Part shown: piece by piece, positions 1 through 11,434 of the stretch
How the letters are laid out: each line of letters starts with the position of its first letter
Position numbering within the stretch: position 1 is the first letter of the stretch
Assembly: GCA_051453625.1 (NCBI GenBank)
Contig: JBOZIK010000001.1
Location: forward strand, 136,160,082-136,224,081
DNA length: 64,000 bases
DNA from: Welwitschia mirabilis
Lineage: Eukaryota; Gnetophyta; Gnetopsida; Welwitschiales
Reading direction: 5' to 3'
Notes under the pieces: generated by a model
What the model saw: the letters and a program-made list of their open reading frames with translations, nothing else
Told to the model about the DNA's origin: nothing
The model's database searches: none
Program-made: the position numbers and the translations under genes

Positions 1-903
1 TAAAGGCATAAATATGCAATCTTTACTAGTAAAATAAACAAGAAATAAATAATTCTAAAACTTAAGACTAGATTCAAGACAAAAATTCAAATTCAATGCA
101 AAGATAAGTAAAACCAAGAACTCAAAAATTACATTTCAAAATAAACTTTTTTAATCCAAATGGCCTTTAAAAAAACCTAGATGCTTTGAAATTCATCTAT
201 TTGGCTAAACATAGAATAAACTATGATCAATGAAAGTCCTTTACATGCAATTAATTATCATGAATAGAAGTTTTTCAATTGCAAATAAAAGTATTAGTTA
301 CTACTAATAGAAGTTTTCTAATAATTGTTAAATATGGATTGAAAACATGAAAACATAGTCATTCATAAGTAGAAAAAAATGATAATTACATTATCAAAAA
401 AAGGCATGTACAAGTTAGGATGATTTTAAATTGGATTTTTAAAATGCTAGTAGAAAACAATCTTTAGAGCTTATGAAAGATTAAGAATAGGTGATTAGGT
501 AGTTATCCATGGTTGTATAAATGCAAATAGTATTTTTAGCAATGAATAAAACACCATACATAGAAATATTCATAATAAATAATTTCTTGATGAAGCAAAA
601 CATACAATCAATTAAATGATAAATGAGTATCCCACGAATAGAGTTACTACCCTACTAGATATTTATTATTTATCATATAAAGTTCAATTTATTATTTANN
701 NNNNNNNNNNNNNNNNNNNNNNNNNNNNNNNNNNNNNNNNNNNNNNNNNNNNNNNNNNNNNNNNNATAACACTCCTAGTTGGATGAAAACTAAATAAAAT
801 TAATATGTAATATGATAAAATTTTACTTCTATAATTTTTTGTATGTGTGAGAATTTTACTTAATACAATAAAAAAAAAAGAAAATAAGTAATATAGAAGG
901 TTT
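1..903. other. AT-rich flank, no gene recognised
   Basis: This stretch is AT-rich with many stops in all frames and an N run at 699-765. I see no coding similarity, RNA gene or terminal repeat. A short poly-A run with G interruptions lies at about 868-885, just before the first LTR. Confidence 0.6.
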
Positions 904-2276
904 TGTCATGCCAATTTGTGGTAATTTGATGGTGTATTTTGAGTACTTTTGTAGAACATTCATATAAGTTTTGATGCAATACTAATGACTATGAATATTT
1001 GATAGGATGATCAGTAAAACATGTGATATCTAGCATTTTTGTTAGTTTCTCAGGCTTATTTTGATACTGCAGGATTGGAAGAAGAACTTTATGATGCAAA
1101 GACTGATTTACCTTGGAGAAAAGAGTAAAAGAAAATCATTATCATCATAGTCATCTCCATGACACCCAGGCCAATCAAACTGTTGATGTGGATAGAAGCC
1201 TGTGGTGCCGACAGCAGCACATGGTGCACATGTTGATAGGGCATCATCTGCATATTTGTCCAGACAATAGACAGGATGACGACATTAGGACTGTGTGTAG
1301 GTAATCCATGGGACTGATGGCAGCACATGGCACACTACCCAAGCTATTAAAAAGGCATTGTCCCCTATGTCATGTGGACAATAGATAGGACGATAACTGT
1401 TTTTACACTACAGCAATAAATTTCATTGTAAATGGGATCAAATGAGCCATGTGGGTTATTAGGGTTTCTATTTCCTACTTTAGGGCTTTACCTCCAATTT
1501 CTTTAATTAAAAATCTATAAGTACCCTTCTCCTCCTTCATTTCCACCCCATTTTTTGTATCCAATNNNNNNNNNNNNNNNNNNGTGAGAGGTTCATCCTG
1601 TGCTATAGAAAGGATTCTCCTTAGTGTCAGGTTATGTCCCTCTCATTGAGGTGATATTATTCTGATTTATAAGTGGATGTTCTTTTGATTTCATCTGGAT
1701 TAATATAATTTATTCTTTAATCTCATTCTTGTGCATCTCCCTTATGATTTAAGTTGACCTTAGTTAGTGACAAACTTTAATTTATTTAGATCATAAGGGC
1801 AACCTTTGTTAAGGTTAACCTTATTTAGTAGAATAGATTTGTATTGCTTCTTTCTTTTCTTGCATATTGCATTTCATATTCTACTTGAATAGATCTCATA
1901 GTTTATATTGACTAAGAACTAGTAGATACTCTTCTTACTTGATAGAAGTTATAGAGAAATTGTCTTTATGATAGAAAGACTAGAATCTAAGTAGGATCTA
2001 TTCTCATTTCCATTTCTGTTTCCATTCCCATTCACTTGCATTTCATTTCTAGTTAAGCAATGCATTTACTTGAGTAATTTTATTTCAGTTTTTATAAAGA
2101 GAAAAAGAATTAAAATACATTGGCAAAATTAATTTTCTAACTCTAAGCCTAGTGCCTTCATTGGATTCCAACATTTGGGTGAACTCCCATCTATACTAGA
2201 GTGTGTTTTTTGCAATTTACGTGATTCACAGGTTTACCTAAAGGACTTTTGGATTGCAAAAATTCATACTATAACA
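904..2276 (+). repeat. 5' LTR of the gypsy element
   Basis: It aligns along its length with 12607-14778. It starts TGTCATG and ends ATAACA, directly before the primer site. It holds a 17-N gap at 1566-1582. Length is 1373 bp. The segment 1138-1400 is richer in GC than its surroundings and repeats GTC/GAC-containing words. A TATA-like site lies near 1514. Confidence 0.9.
1514..1523 (+). promoter_or_regulatory. Candidate TATA box in the gypsy 5' LTR
   Basis: The word TCTATAAGTA lies about 610 bp into the LTR and is followed by a pyrimidine-rich stretch (CCTTCTCCTCC), a common layout at plant LTR start sites. The equivalent place in the 3' LTR falls in an N gap, so conservation cannot be checked here. 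Confidence 0.4.
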
Positions 2277-2279
2277 TTT

Positions 2280-2297
2280 TGGCACCATTATCAGGGA
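2280..2297 (+). promoter_or_regulatory. Primer binding site, tRNA-Asp type
   Basis: TGGCACCATTATCAGGGA begins four bases after the 5' LTR end. It matches the tRNA-Asp-complementary primer site used by Athila/Tat elements, with differences at CpG positions reading as C-to-T or G-to-A changes. It fixes element orientation as plus. Confidence 0.85.
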
Positions 2298-3095
2298 AGG
2301 TTGTAAGGAGCTAAGAGGATTATTACTAATCAAATAAGTACCTTAAATTTTTTTGTTCAAGTTATCTATTTTGAATTAGTGCTATATTTTTTCTAGCTTA
2401 GGTTAAAGTAGATTTATTTCTGTAACTTAAATTTCTGCATTTTTTTGCCCTGTCATCTTACCTCTCATCTCATGACCTGAGAGGACAATAATATGAAAAT
2501 TTTTCCGCATTTCTACATTTTCACATTTTCTCTTCCTAAAATAAATTTACTATCGTCCTTTTTCTCATCCCCACGATGTATCTAGATGACAGTTTTTGTA
2601 ATTTTGGATTTTTCATTTACTGTGATCATCATCCTTCCTGTCATCCTCATGACCAGATGAATGACAGTCTATTATTTTTTATTTATCCATTATGTTAGTT
2701 ATTTAAGCATGCAGGGATATGGTGAATACTGGTAAGAAGATGAAATATCAGAGAGAATGAAACCTGGTTAAAAAAAATATCAAAAAAGGATTAATCAACT
2801 TTAAATTAAATCTAGGTACACACATCCTAGGTACGCAAATTCTCCNNNNNNNNNNNNNNNNNNNNNNNNNNNNNNNNNNNNNNNNNNNNNNNNNNNNNNN
2901 NNNNNNNNNNNNNNNNNNNNNNNNNNNNNNNNNNNNNNNNNNNNNNNNNNNNNNNNNNNNNNNNNNNNNNNNNNNNNNNNNNNNNNNNNNNNNNNNNNNN
3001 NNNNNNNNNNNNNNNNNNNNNNNNNNNNNNNNNNNNNATGCGAAAATTATGCTTAGAGATTTAATTGCTAATAGAAAATGCAAAATTAAAAATCC
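2298..3095 (+). other. Gypsy leader between primer site and gag
   Basis: Non-coding leader with T-rich stretches and a 192-N gap at 2846-3037. The segments 2560-2600 and 2625-2680 repeat GTC/GAC-type words like those in the LTR. No ORF of note. Confidence 0.5.
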
Positions 3096-3189
3096 TTCAA
3101 TTTATCTTTTGGAGATGATGTAGAGTTAAGAAATCTAAGTGCATACCCAAATTTTTCGAGGGAACTGGAAGAAGATCCTTTTCAACATC

Positions 3190-3402
3190 TAGCTAACATA
3201 GAACAACTTGTGCTTACATCTGAAAATGGGAAAAAATGTATTAATGATTATACATACATAATTATTTTTTTAGCTACTCTTAAAGGTGGGGCAAAAATTT
3301 GGCTAAAAATTATCCCATATAAAAGTCTTAAATCATAAAGCCAACTGCAAGAAGTTTTAATTAAAATATTTTTGAGTGAAAGTTCTATGAGGAAGAGAAG
3401 AA
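3190..3402 (+). repeat. Gag segment repeated across a 100-N gap, left copy
   Basis: Positions 3190-3402 recur at 3503-3714 with a few substitutions, separated by exactly 100 Ns. The left copy ends at the gap and the right copy starts at it, which is the signature of overlapping contig ends left unmerged. Confidence 0.85.
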
Positions 3403-3502
3403 NNNNNNNNNNNNNNNNNNNNNNNNNNNNNNNNNNNNNNNNNNNNNNNNNNNNNNNNNNNNNNNNNNNNNNNNNNNNNNNNNNNNNNNNNNNNNNNNNN
3501 NN

Positions 3503-3714
3503 TAGCTGACATAGAACAACTTATGCTTACATCTGAAAATGTAAAAAATGTATTAATGATTGTACATACATGATTATTTTTTTAGTTACCCTTAGAGGTA
3601 GGGCAAAAATTTGGCTAAAAACTATCCCATATAAAAGTCTTAAATCATAGAGCCAAGTGTAAGAAGTTTTAATTAAAATATTTTTGAGTGAAAGCTTTAT
3701 GAGAAAGAGAAGAA
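3503..3714 (+). repeat. Gag segment repeated across a 100-N gap, right copy
   Basis: Partner of 3190-3402. It begins at the first base after the gap and runs on into new gag sequence at 3715. Confidence 0.85.
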
Positions 3715-4560
3715 AAGAAGTCACTACCTTCTACCAATAACCTCATGAAGATTATGCAACCACTTAGGAATATTTTATAATTGCTAGTCATTCCAACCCT
3801 ATGGATGAATTTCATAAGGAAGAACTAGTAGATTAATTTTATAGTAGATTGAATGCTTTAACCAANNNNNNNNNNNNNNNNNNNNNNNNNNNNNNNNGAT
3901 TCTTGGAGTGTGCTAGAAAAATTAGTAGAAATTAGTTAAACTTGATCTAAGTACATTAAGAAGAACTGTAATAGGACAAATTTTGAAAAACCTAAAAGAG
4001 GTAAAATATGACAAGGAAGAAGAAAGGAAGGATTTAACTAATTTGATGAAAGATTTCACTACTACTTTAAAGAAGTATACTCAAATAATAGTTGACATAA
4101 AGGTTGTTAAGAATGAATCCTTAACTTTAGTTGTGAACTTTGTGAAGATGATTTACATTTAACAAAAAAATATCCCTTATTACCAACTTTCAAGGAAAGA
4201 ATGTTTGAGGAGGTTTGTGCTTTCAACCAAAGAACTTCTAACTTTAAAAGCTAATAACAATTTCAACAAAGACCAAGTGGAAAACCCCAATGGAAACCAT
4301 TTGAGAATAGATTTAAAAATTCCAAATTCTAACTAAATTCTCAACAAAATTTAAATGATCCCCTTAGAGGAATTTATTGAGGAAATGAGAAAGGTGCAAG
4401 AGAAAATCAACAGCAACATTGAGAACCTAGTGAATGTGCTTTAATAAACAATGCTTGTCAACCAAAGATCATAAGGGTCTCTTGCTTCCCAACCAATTAC
4501 CAACCCAAATGAAGTTAGGAGAGACTTAAAAATTATAACAAGAAGTGGAAAAGATACAAC

Positions 4561-5384
4561 ACCTCTTACCCATGAGGTTTCAACTTCTAAACAAAATGAG
4601 GCAGTTAAGGAAGATGATGTAGAAATTCTAGATTCTTATAATCTTCCTTCTACATCATCTGCTAAAGCCTTCACCAAACATAATTTAAAAGAGAATAAGG
4701 AAAAGAAACCATCCACTTCTTGGCTTAATAGATTAAACATAAATACTACATTTGACNNNNNNNNNNCTTGATGTAAGAAGTCAACATCAACCTTCCCTTT
4801 TGGAAACTCTTGAAAGAAAACCCCAAATATTCTAAGTTATGGAAGAACTTAGTAAGAAGAAAGCAAAAACATGTCATTCCTAGTAAAGTCTTTCTCATCC
4901 AATCTCTTTCCAACTTAGTGATGAAAAAATGTCCTAAATTCAAAGATCTTAGAACTGCAACTGTTAGAATTGCCTTAGAAGAAAACAAAATAATTAGAAA
5001 GGCTTTGATTGACATAGGTGCAAGTATGAATATTATGCCTTTTCAAATATGTAAAAGACTTGGGTTAGAAAGCATAGTTGAACCTACACCTATTATCCTA
5101 AATTTAGCTAACACCTCAATCAAGAAACCTTTAGGAATCATCAAAGATCTAGTCATCCAAATTGAGGAAACTTTTTATCCCATTTATATTTTTATAATTG
5201 AAATAGAGCATGATGGAGGGTATCCACTACTTTTAGGAAGAGCCTTTTGTGCTACAGCTCATTGTATCATTGACACTTGATCTAGAATGATGAGATACCG
5301 CTTTGACAATAAAGAAATTAGCATTAGGGTTTTTGACACTGCTAAAAAGGACACAGGAATTGATTTTAACATTAAAGATGATTT
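4561..5384 (+). repeat. Protease region repeated across a 100-N gap, left copy
   Basis: Starts ACCTCTTACCCATGAG and ends at the 100-N gap. It aligns through its length (824 bases, with a 10-N run at 4757-4766) with 5485-6310. Confidence 0.85.
4810..5280 (+). pseudogene. Gypsy aspartic protease fragment (156 residues open)
   Basis: The retroviral-type aspartic protease cleaves the element's polyprotein. The open frame of 156 residues holds the core at residues 66-79, ALIDIGASMNIMPF, with the catalytic Asp at residue 68 in the D-hydrophobic-G form usual in Athila/Tat elements rather than DTG. A second conserved block near the C-terminus reads YPLLLGRAFCATAHCIID. The frame ends at a TGA at 5278-5280 and continues in another frame at 5287, so it is cut from the following RT by a stop and shift. 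The start is only the first ATG of the open stretch; in life the protease would be part of gag-pol. It is the less damaged of two copies around the gap at 5385-5484. Confidence 0.88.
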
Positions 5385-5484
5385 NNNNNNNNNNNNNNNN
5401 NNNNNNNNNNNNNNNNNNNNNNNNNNNNNNNNNNNNNNNNNNNNNNNNNNNNNNNNNNNNNNNNNNNNNNNNNNNNNNNNNNNN

Positions 5485-6310
5485 ACCTCCTACCCATGAA
5501 GTTTCAACTTCTAAACAAAATAACGCAATTGAGGAAGATGATGTTGAGATCCTAGATTCTTATAAAATTCCATCCACATCATCTACTAAGCCTCTACTAA
5601 ACATAATTTAGAAGAGAACAAGGGAAAGAAACCATCTACTCCTTGGCTTAATAGATTGAACACAAATCCTACTTTTGACAAACACCTAAAATATGTGATG
5701 TAAGAAGTCAATATCAACCTTCCCTTTTGAAAACTCTTGCAAGAAAACACTAAATATTCTAAGTTATGGAAGGACTTAGTGAGAAGAAAGTAAAAACATA
5801 TCATTCCAAGTAAGGTCTTTTTCGCCTAATCTCTTTTCAACTTAGTGATGAAAAAAATTCCTAAATTCAAAGATCCTGGGGCTCCAACTATTAGTGTTAT
5901 CTTAGAGTAAAATAAAAGAATTAGAAAGGATTTGATTGACAGAGGTGTAAGTGTGAATATTATGCCTCTTCATATATGCAAAAGACTTGGGTTAGAAAGC
6001 AGAGTTGAACCTATACCTATTATCCTAAATCTAGTTGACACCTTAATCAAAAAACCTTTAGAAACATTAAAGATCTACTCATCCAAAATGAGAAATATTT
6101 TTATTTCATTGATATTGTCATAATCGAAATAGAGCATGATGAAGGGTATCCTCTACTTCTAGGAAGAGCCTTTTATGCTATAGATTATTGTATCATTGAC
6201 ACTCGATCTAGAATGATGAGATACCACTTTGACAACAAAGAAATTACCATTAAGGTCTTTGATGCTATTGAAAAAGACACAGGAATTGATTTCAACATTG
6301 AAGATGATTT
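5485..6310 (+). pseudogene. Second, more degenerate copy of the protease region
   Basis: Homologous to 4561-5384 and beginning right after the 100-N gap. The protease core at 5926-5970 reads LIDRGVSVNIMPLHI, so the Asp persists but the following residues are changed, and frameshifts break the frame near 6070. The tail (6213-6452) reads on into the pre-RT linker. A gypsy element normally has one protease, and the copy boundary coincides with the gap, so I infer a haplotype or contig overlap rather than a true duplication. Divergence between the copies is visible, so a real duplication or a collapse of two related elements is not excluded. Confidence 0.8.
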
Positions 6311-6455
6311 GAGACCAACTTTATTTTTACAACATCGATCCTTAAAAGAGAGATTAATTATTCTATATGAGCCAACTTTATATGATGATCCAACTAAAAT
6401 AGATTATTTTAAGTCTGAGAATGGAGTTCTTGAGGATAAGGAACAAACCTAACAT

Positions 6456-7590
6456 TTGTATTCGATAGAAAAACTTTTTGAAGAATATTGTCCTCTGCCT
6501 GTCGTCCCCACAACAGATAGGATGATAACCCAACTTAACACCCATGAGCTCAAGCAATTACCCAAAGGTCTAAAATATATATTCCTATCTAAAAATCAAA
6601 TGAAACCTCTGATAATCAGTGATCTTCTAACTCTTCAACAAAAATTAGATTTGACCTCTCTGTTAGAATCAAAGAAAAAAGCCTTTTTTTGGACACAAAA
6701 AATTAGATGCCATTCCTCTTTTCATAGTTAAACATAAAATCTATCTTGAGGATAATGCTAAACCTATTAGGTAACCCTAAAGAAGACTAAATTCATTCTT
6801 AAACAAATTGTTAAAGACGAAATCATTAAAATTATGGATGCTAGAATTATTTATGCCATAGTAGATAGTGTGTGAGTTAGTCCTTTAACAATAGTGCCAA
6901 AAAAGGGAGGAAAATGGAGAATGTGTATTGACTTTAAAAAACTCAATGAGGTTACCAAAAAGGATCATTGTCCTTTCCCTTTTCTTGATCAAGTTCTTAA
7001 TAGAATCCAAGGTCATGCTTATTATTATTTTCTTGTTGGGTATAGTGGTTATAATCAGATTTGCATAGCAAGCAAAGACCAAGCTAAAATCACTTTCACA
7101 TCTCTCTTTTAAACCTTTGCTTCCAAATGAATGTCATTTGGACTTTGCAATGCCCTTAGAACTTTTTAATGAGCCATGATGGGAATATTTTTTGACATGA
7201 TACAAGACTCTATAGAAATATTTATAGATGATTTTTCCATCTTTGGTAATACTTTTAAACAAATTGTGTTAAGATTAGAAAATGTCCTTGATAAATGTAT
7301 TGAAAGTGCGTTACACTTGAGTTGGGAAAAGAGTTTCTTCCTTATTCGAATTGAATTGTTTTGGGTCACCACATTTCAAAGGAAGAAATTAGGATGGACC
7401 CCACAAGAGTAGATACCATTAAAAATATTAACCCTCCAACAAATATCAAACAAGTTAGATCTTTCCTTGGATATGCCAGTTTCTAACCCCAATTCATTCA
7501 TGACTATGCTAAAACTTGTAAATCTCTCCACTCTCTACTTAAAAAAGATGTCAAATTTGAGTGGTCTAATTCATGCCAACTTGCTTTTGA
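6456..7590 (+). pseudogene. Degenerate gypsy reverse transcriptase
   Basis: Reverse transcriptase copies element RNA into DNA. The segment 6456-6731 is the linker before RT (HELKQLPKGLKYIFL). The fingers motif reads VPKKGGKWRMCIDFKKLN from 6894. The motif A equivalent at 7029-7052 reads FLVGYSGYNQ, with Val (codon 7035-7037) where the family has the first catalytic Asp. FGLCNALRTF follows near 7140. The polymerase DD pair is kept in IFIDDFSIFG (codons 7227-7232). In-frame stops and shifts occur at 7111, about 7130 and 7410, so this copy is dead. Domain order places it directly before RNase H. Confidence 0.92.
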
Positions 7591-7836
7591 AACTCTTAAG
7601 GATAAAATCTCTTCCAAACCGATTATCACAGGTCCTGATTGGAACAAAGATTTTGAACTTATATGTGATGAAAAAAAAATTACTGTAGCAAAACTTTGAT
7701 AAGTATCCAAACCAACTATACTACCACTGAGAAAGAAATACTTGCTATCATCATTTTCTTAAATCATCTTCAACACTATCTTCTTGGTTTTCACATCAAT
7801 GTCTACATGGATCATGTAGCCATCCGTTATCTCATG
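7591..7836 (+). pseudogene. Degenerate gypsy RNase H, truncated by a gap
   Basis: RNase H removes the RNA template during reverse transcription. The open stretch from 7696 reads NYTTTEKEILAIIIFLNHL and then VYMDHVAIRYLM, matching the TTEKE and TDHxAxRYL blocks of Ty3/gypsy RNase H; the Asp of the second block is kept. The sequence stops at a 526-N gap (7837-8362), so the C-terminal end and the start of integrase are not visible. Confidence 0.85.
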
Positions 7837-8379
7837 NNNNNNNNNNNNNNNNNNNNNNNNNNNNNNNNNNNNNNNNNNNNNNNNNNNNNNNNNNNNNNNN
7901 NNNNNNNNNNNNNNNNNNNNNNNNNNNNNNNNNNNNNNNNNNNNNNNNNNNNNNNNNNNNNNNNNNNNNNNNNNNNNNNNNNNNNNNNNNNNNNNNNNNN
8001 NNNNNNNNNNNNNNNNNNNNNNNNNNNNNNNNNNNNNNNNNNNNNNNNNNNNNNNNNNNNNNNNNNNNNNNNNNNNNNNNNNNNNNNNNNNNNNNNNNNN
8101 NNNNNNNNNNNNNNNNNNNNNNNNNNNNNNNNNNNNNNNNNNNNNNNNNNNNNNNNNNNNNNNNNNNNNNNNNNNNNNNNNNNNNNNNNNNNNNNNNNNN
8201 NNNNNNNNNNNNNNNNNNNNNNNNNNNNNNNNNNNNNNNNNNNNNNNNNNNNNNNNNNNNNNNNNNNNNNNNNNNNNNNNNNNNNNNNNNNNNNNNNNNN
8301 NNNNNNNNNNNNNNNNNNNNNNNNNNNNNNNNNNNNNNNNNNNNNNNNNNNNNNNNNNNNNNTGATATGCTGATATCAT

Positions 8380-9649
8380 TAATTATCTAGTGAATAAAAA
8401 AAGTCCTTAGCATTTGGAATCAAAATCATGAAAAACTTTTCTTTATAGGATAGGTGACTATGAGTGGAATGAGCCACATCTTTATAGATATTGCAAAGAT
8501 TAAATTATACATAAATGTGTGCCTAAATGAGAGACTTTGCAAATTTTAACACTTTGTTAGGGTGGAGTTTGTGGGACATCTTCATGGTCAAATGACAGTC
8601 ATAAAAATTCTTCACTTTGGATTATATTGGCCAACTTTGTTTAAAGATTCATTTGACTTTTCTTGAAAGTGTGATGCTTGTCAATGTTATGATAGCCTTA
8701 TTTTTTCTCATGCTATGCCCCTCAAACCTATACTTGAATGTAAACCTTTTAATTATTAGGAAATCGACTTTGTAGGCCTAATTTTACCACCTTCCAATGA
8801 GAAAATTATATTTTAGTAGCTGTGGATTATGTTACAAAGTGAGTTGAAGCTGCTTCTACCACCAAAAATGATGCCTAAACTGTTTATAACTTTTTTTAAA
8901 CTCATATTNNNNNNNNNNNNNNNNNNNNNNNNNNNNNNNNNNNNNNNNNNNNNNNNNNNNNNNNNNNNNNNNNNNNNNNNNNNNNNNNNNNNNNNNNNNN
9001 NNNNNNNNNNNNNTTGCTTGTGCTTATCATCTTCAAACCAATGGTTTAGCTTAAAATGAAAATAGAGAGATTAAGAAAATGCTTCAAAAATTAGTCTCAA
9101 TTAATAAGAAGACTTGGTCCTCTAGACTTAATTATGTTCTTCGGGCTTATCATACTACTTGGCCTAACTCTCTAGGTTTAATACCCTATAAACTTGTGTA
9201 TGATAAAGTGTGTGTTTTACTAGTTGATGTTTGCTATAATTCTTATCATTCTACCCATTAACTGAACCTTGTTTACTTGAATGAAAATCTCAAAATTCAT
9301 TTAGCCCAACTCAACCATCAAAATGAAAAATGTATAGGCCCTACATTANNNNNNNNNNNNNNNNNNNNNNNNNNNNNNNNNNNNNNNNNNNNNNNNNNNN
9401 NNNNNNNNNNNNNNNNNNNNNNNNNNNNNNNNNNNNNNNNNNNNNNNNNNNNNNNNNNNNNNNNNNNNNNNNNNNNNNNNNNNNNNNNNNNNNNNNNNNN
9501 NNNNNNNNNNNNNNNNNNNNNNNNNNNNNNNNNNNNNNNNNNNNNNNNNNNNNCAAAAAGTTAATGGACAAAGGTTAAAACCTTATGAGTTATTTTTTGA
9601 TGAAACCTTAAACATGATAGAAGTACTTGTTTTGGAAGCCCATTTTTAA
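8380..9649 (+). pseudogene. Degenerate gypsy integrase and pol C-terminus
   Basis: Integrase inserts the DNA copy into host chromatin. A zinc-binding HHCC region is recognisable at 8570-8690 (GHLHGQ..., then CDACQCYD). The core begins at about 8760 with EIDFVG and continues YILVAVDYVTKWVEAA with one stop in place of Trp. A 105-N gap at 8909-9013 removes the second Asp. The Glu helix region at 9050-9230 reads NENREIKKMLQKLV and then WSSRLNYVLRAYHTTW. After a 205-N gap, the pol end reads KVNGQRLKPYEL and terminates with TAA at 9647-9649. Several stops and shifts show it is inactive. Confidence 0.9.
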
Positions 9650-9713
9650 GAGGAAGGCCTTTATTTTGCCATTATGTAAATTCTTTCTTAACTCATTCCT
9701 TTAGTCAACATCA

Positions 9714-10487
9714 TGTTATCACTTGAACATCTATACCTTGACATCTATATTTACTTATAAAGTTTTAATGATGAGTAATATTTTACATTTACAATGATAA
9801 AAATTGGATTAATCCAATTTTTAGACATTTTTATATCTATGAGCTTCATTTAAAAGGAAGATGCCTTGATTATTTTATTGTCTTTCAATGATGTAAGTAA
9901 ATTACTTGTTTTTGCAGTATCTTATTTTGTTACTCATCTCATTTTTTCACTTTTATCCTTACAAGTATTTAATCATGTGGAATGATACTAAAAAAAAAAA
10001 GAAAATAAAAAGGAAATAAACTATCATTCTCTTTTATGTTATATCTTTACATACATGGTAATGATAATTTCCTACCATAGGCATACTAGTGCAAATATTC
10101 CTGAGAAGAGCCTTTGGCAGTGCCATGTGATAGCTATGGGAACTCTATTGGGGGATCAGTTAGTCATGCTATGCGAGTCCTTACTCCTCTAATAGTGGTT
10201 GCACTCCCCTCATCATGAAAAAATAAATCACTTTATTTACTGTTGATTGTGACATAGTATCTTGTAAGTCCCTGTATTCTAACAACTTTTTATCTTATTA
10301 TTTATTGTCTAATAACATTAGCATACTTAACATTGTCATAATCATTACACAATTGATTGGAACTTTATAAATTTATACATTATGTCATGCATTATTAATT
10401 AAGTAATTTTATGATTATTACTATCGGAATTTATTAGATTAGCATTTTGGGTAATAAAGCAATCTTCTTCATGTTCCTAGTTGTCCA
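9714..10487 (+). repeat. 3' non-coding block repeated across a gap, left copy
   Basis: Begins TGTTATCACTTGAACATC and ends at a 100-N gap. It matches 10588-11434 with scattered substitutions; the right copy also has about 70 extra bases near 11130-11200. Confidence 0.85.
10088..10213 (+). other. GC-richer conserved block within the non-coding region
   Basis: This block (from CACTAGTGCAAATATTCCTG to the CTCCCCTCATCATG end) keeps G and C runs such as CTATGGGAACTC and TGGGGGATCAGTTAG inside otherwise AT-rich DNA. The same words are kept at 10971-11112 in the second copy. Function unknown. Confidence 0.45.
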
Positions 10488-10587
10488 NNNNNNNNNNNNN
10501 NNNNNNNNNNNNNNNNNNNNNNNNNNNNNNNNNNNNNNNNNNNNNNNNNNNNNNNNNNNNNNNNNNNNNNNNNNNNNNNNNNNNNNN

Positions 10588-10871
10588 TGTTATCACTTGA
10601 ACATCTATAACCTGACATCTATATTTACTTATAAAGTTTTAATGATTAGTGATATTTTACTTTGGACATTTACAATGATAAAAATTGGCTTAATCCAATT
10701 TTCAGACATTTGTATATCTATGAGCTTCATTTAAAAGTAAGATTCCTTAATTCTTTTATTGTCTTTCAATGATGTAACTAAATTACTTGATTTTGTAGTA
10801 TCTTATTTTGTTACTCATCTCATTTCTTCACTTTTACCCTTACAAGTATTTGATCATGTGGAATGATACTA

Positions 10872-10902
<31 letters not shown>

Positions 10903-11434
10903 AATAAACTATCATGCTCTTTTATGTTATATCTTTACATACATGATAATGATGATGTCCTACCATAGGTGCACTAGTGCAAATATTCCTGAGAGGGGCC
11001 TTTGATAGTGCCATATGGTAGCTATGGGAACTCCACTGGGGGATCAGTTNNNNNNNNNNTCATGCTATGCGAGTCCTTACTCCTCTAATAGTGGTTTCAC
11101 TCCCCTCATCATGGAAAAATAAATCATTTTTCTTTACTCATTAATTTCTAGTACTTCCACATGATCACTCTACTTTATGGATTTTAGTGTTTATTTTGAC
11201 ATGGTATCTTGTAAGTCCCTGTATTTTAACAACTTGTTATCTTATCATTTATTGTCTGATAACATTAGCATACTTAACATCGTCATAATCATTACACAAT
11301 TGATTGGAATTTTATAAATTTATACATTATGTCGTGCATTATTAATTAAGTAATTTTATGATTATTACTATAGGAATTTATTAGATTAGCATTTAGGGTA
11401 ATAAAGCAATCTTCTTTATGTTCCTAATTATTCA
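10588..11434 (+). repeat. 3' non-coding block repeated across a gap, right copy
   Basis: Starts at the first base after the 100-N gap with TGTTATCACTTGAACATC. Divergence and an indel relative to the left copy make a haplotype or a related element copy more likely than a simple sequencing overlap. Confidence 0.85.

Larger units (their letters stand above)
3096..4560 (+). pseudogene. Degenerate gypsy gag
   Basis: Gag would package element RNA into cytoplasmic particles. From 3096 the plus frame reads LSFGDDVELRNLSAYPNF, then a run through EDPFQHLANIEQL and LATLKGGAKIWLKIIP before an in-frame TAA at about 3337. This fits the plant retrotransposon gag core, including the conserved A-x-x-W segment. 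After the gap a further stretch reads TTFYQ-stop-PHEDYATT, again gag-like. Downstream (3900-4500) only patches of lysine-rich coding remain. A gap at 3403-3502 separates two copies of the same 212-base segment. No zinc knuckle was identified. Multiple stops make it non-functional. Confidence 0.8.

Noticed and set aside
1089-1328. Overlapping small frames of 79 and 63 residues
   Set aside because: Both lie within the gypsy 5' LTR in its GTC/GAC-rich part; the frame is not kept in the 3' LTR.
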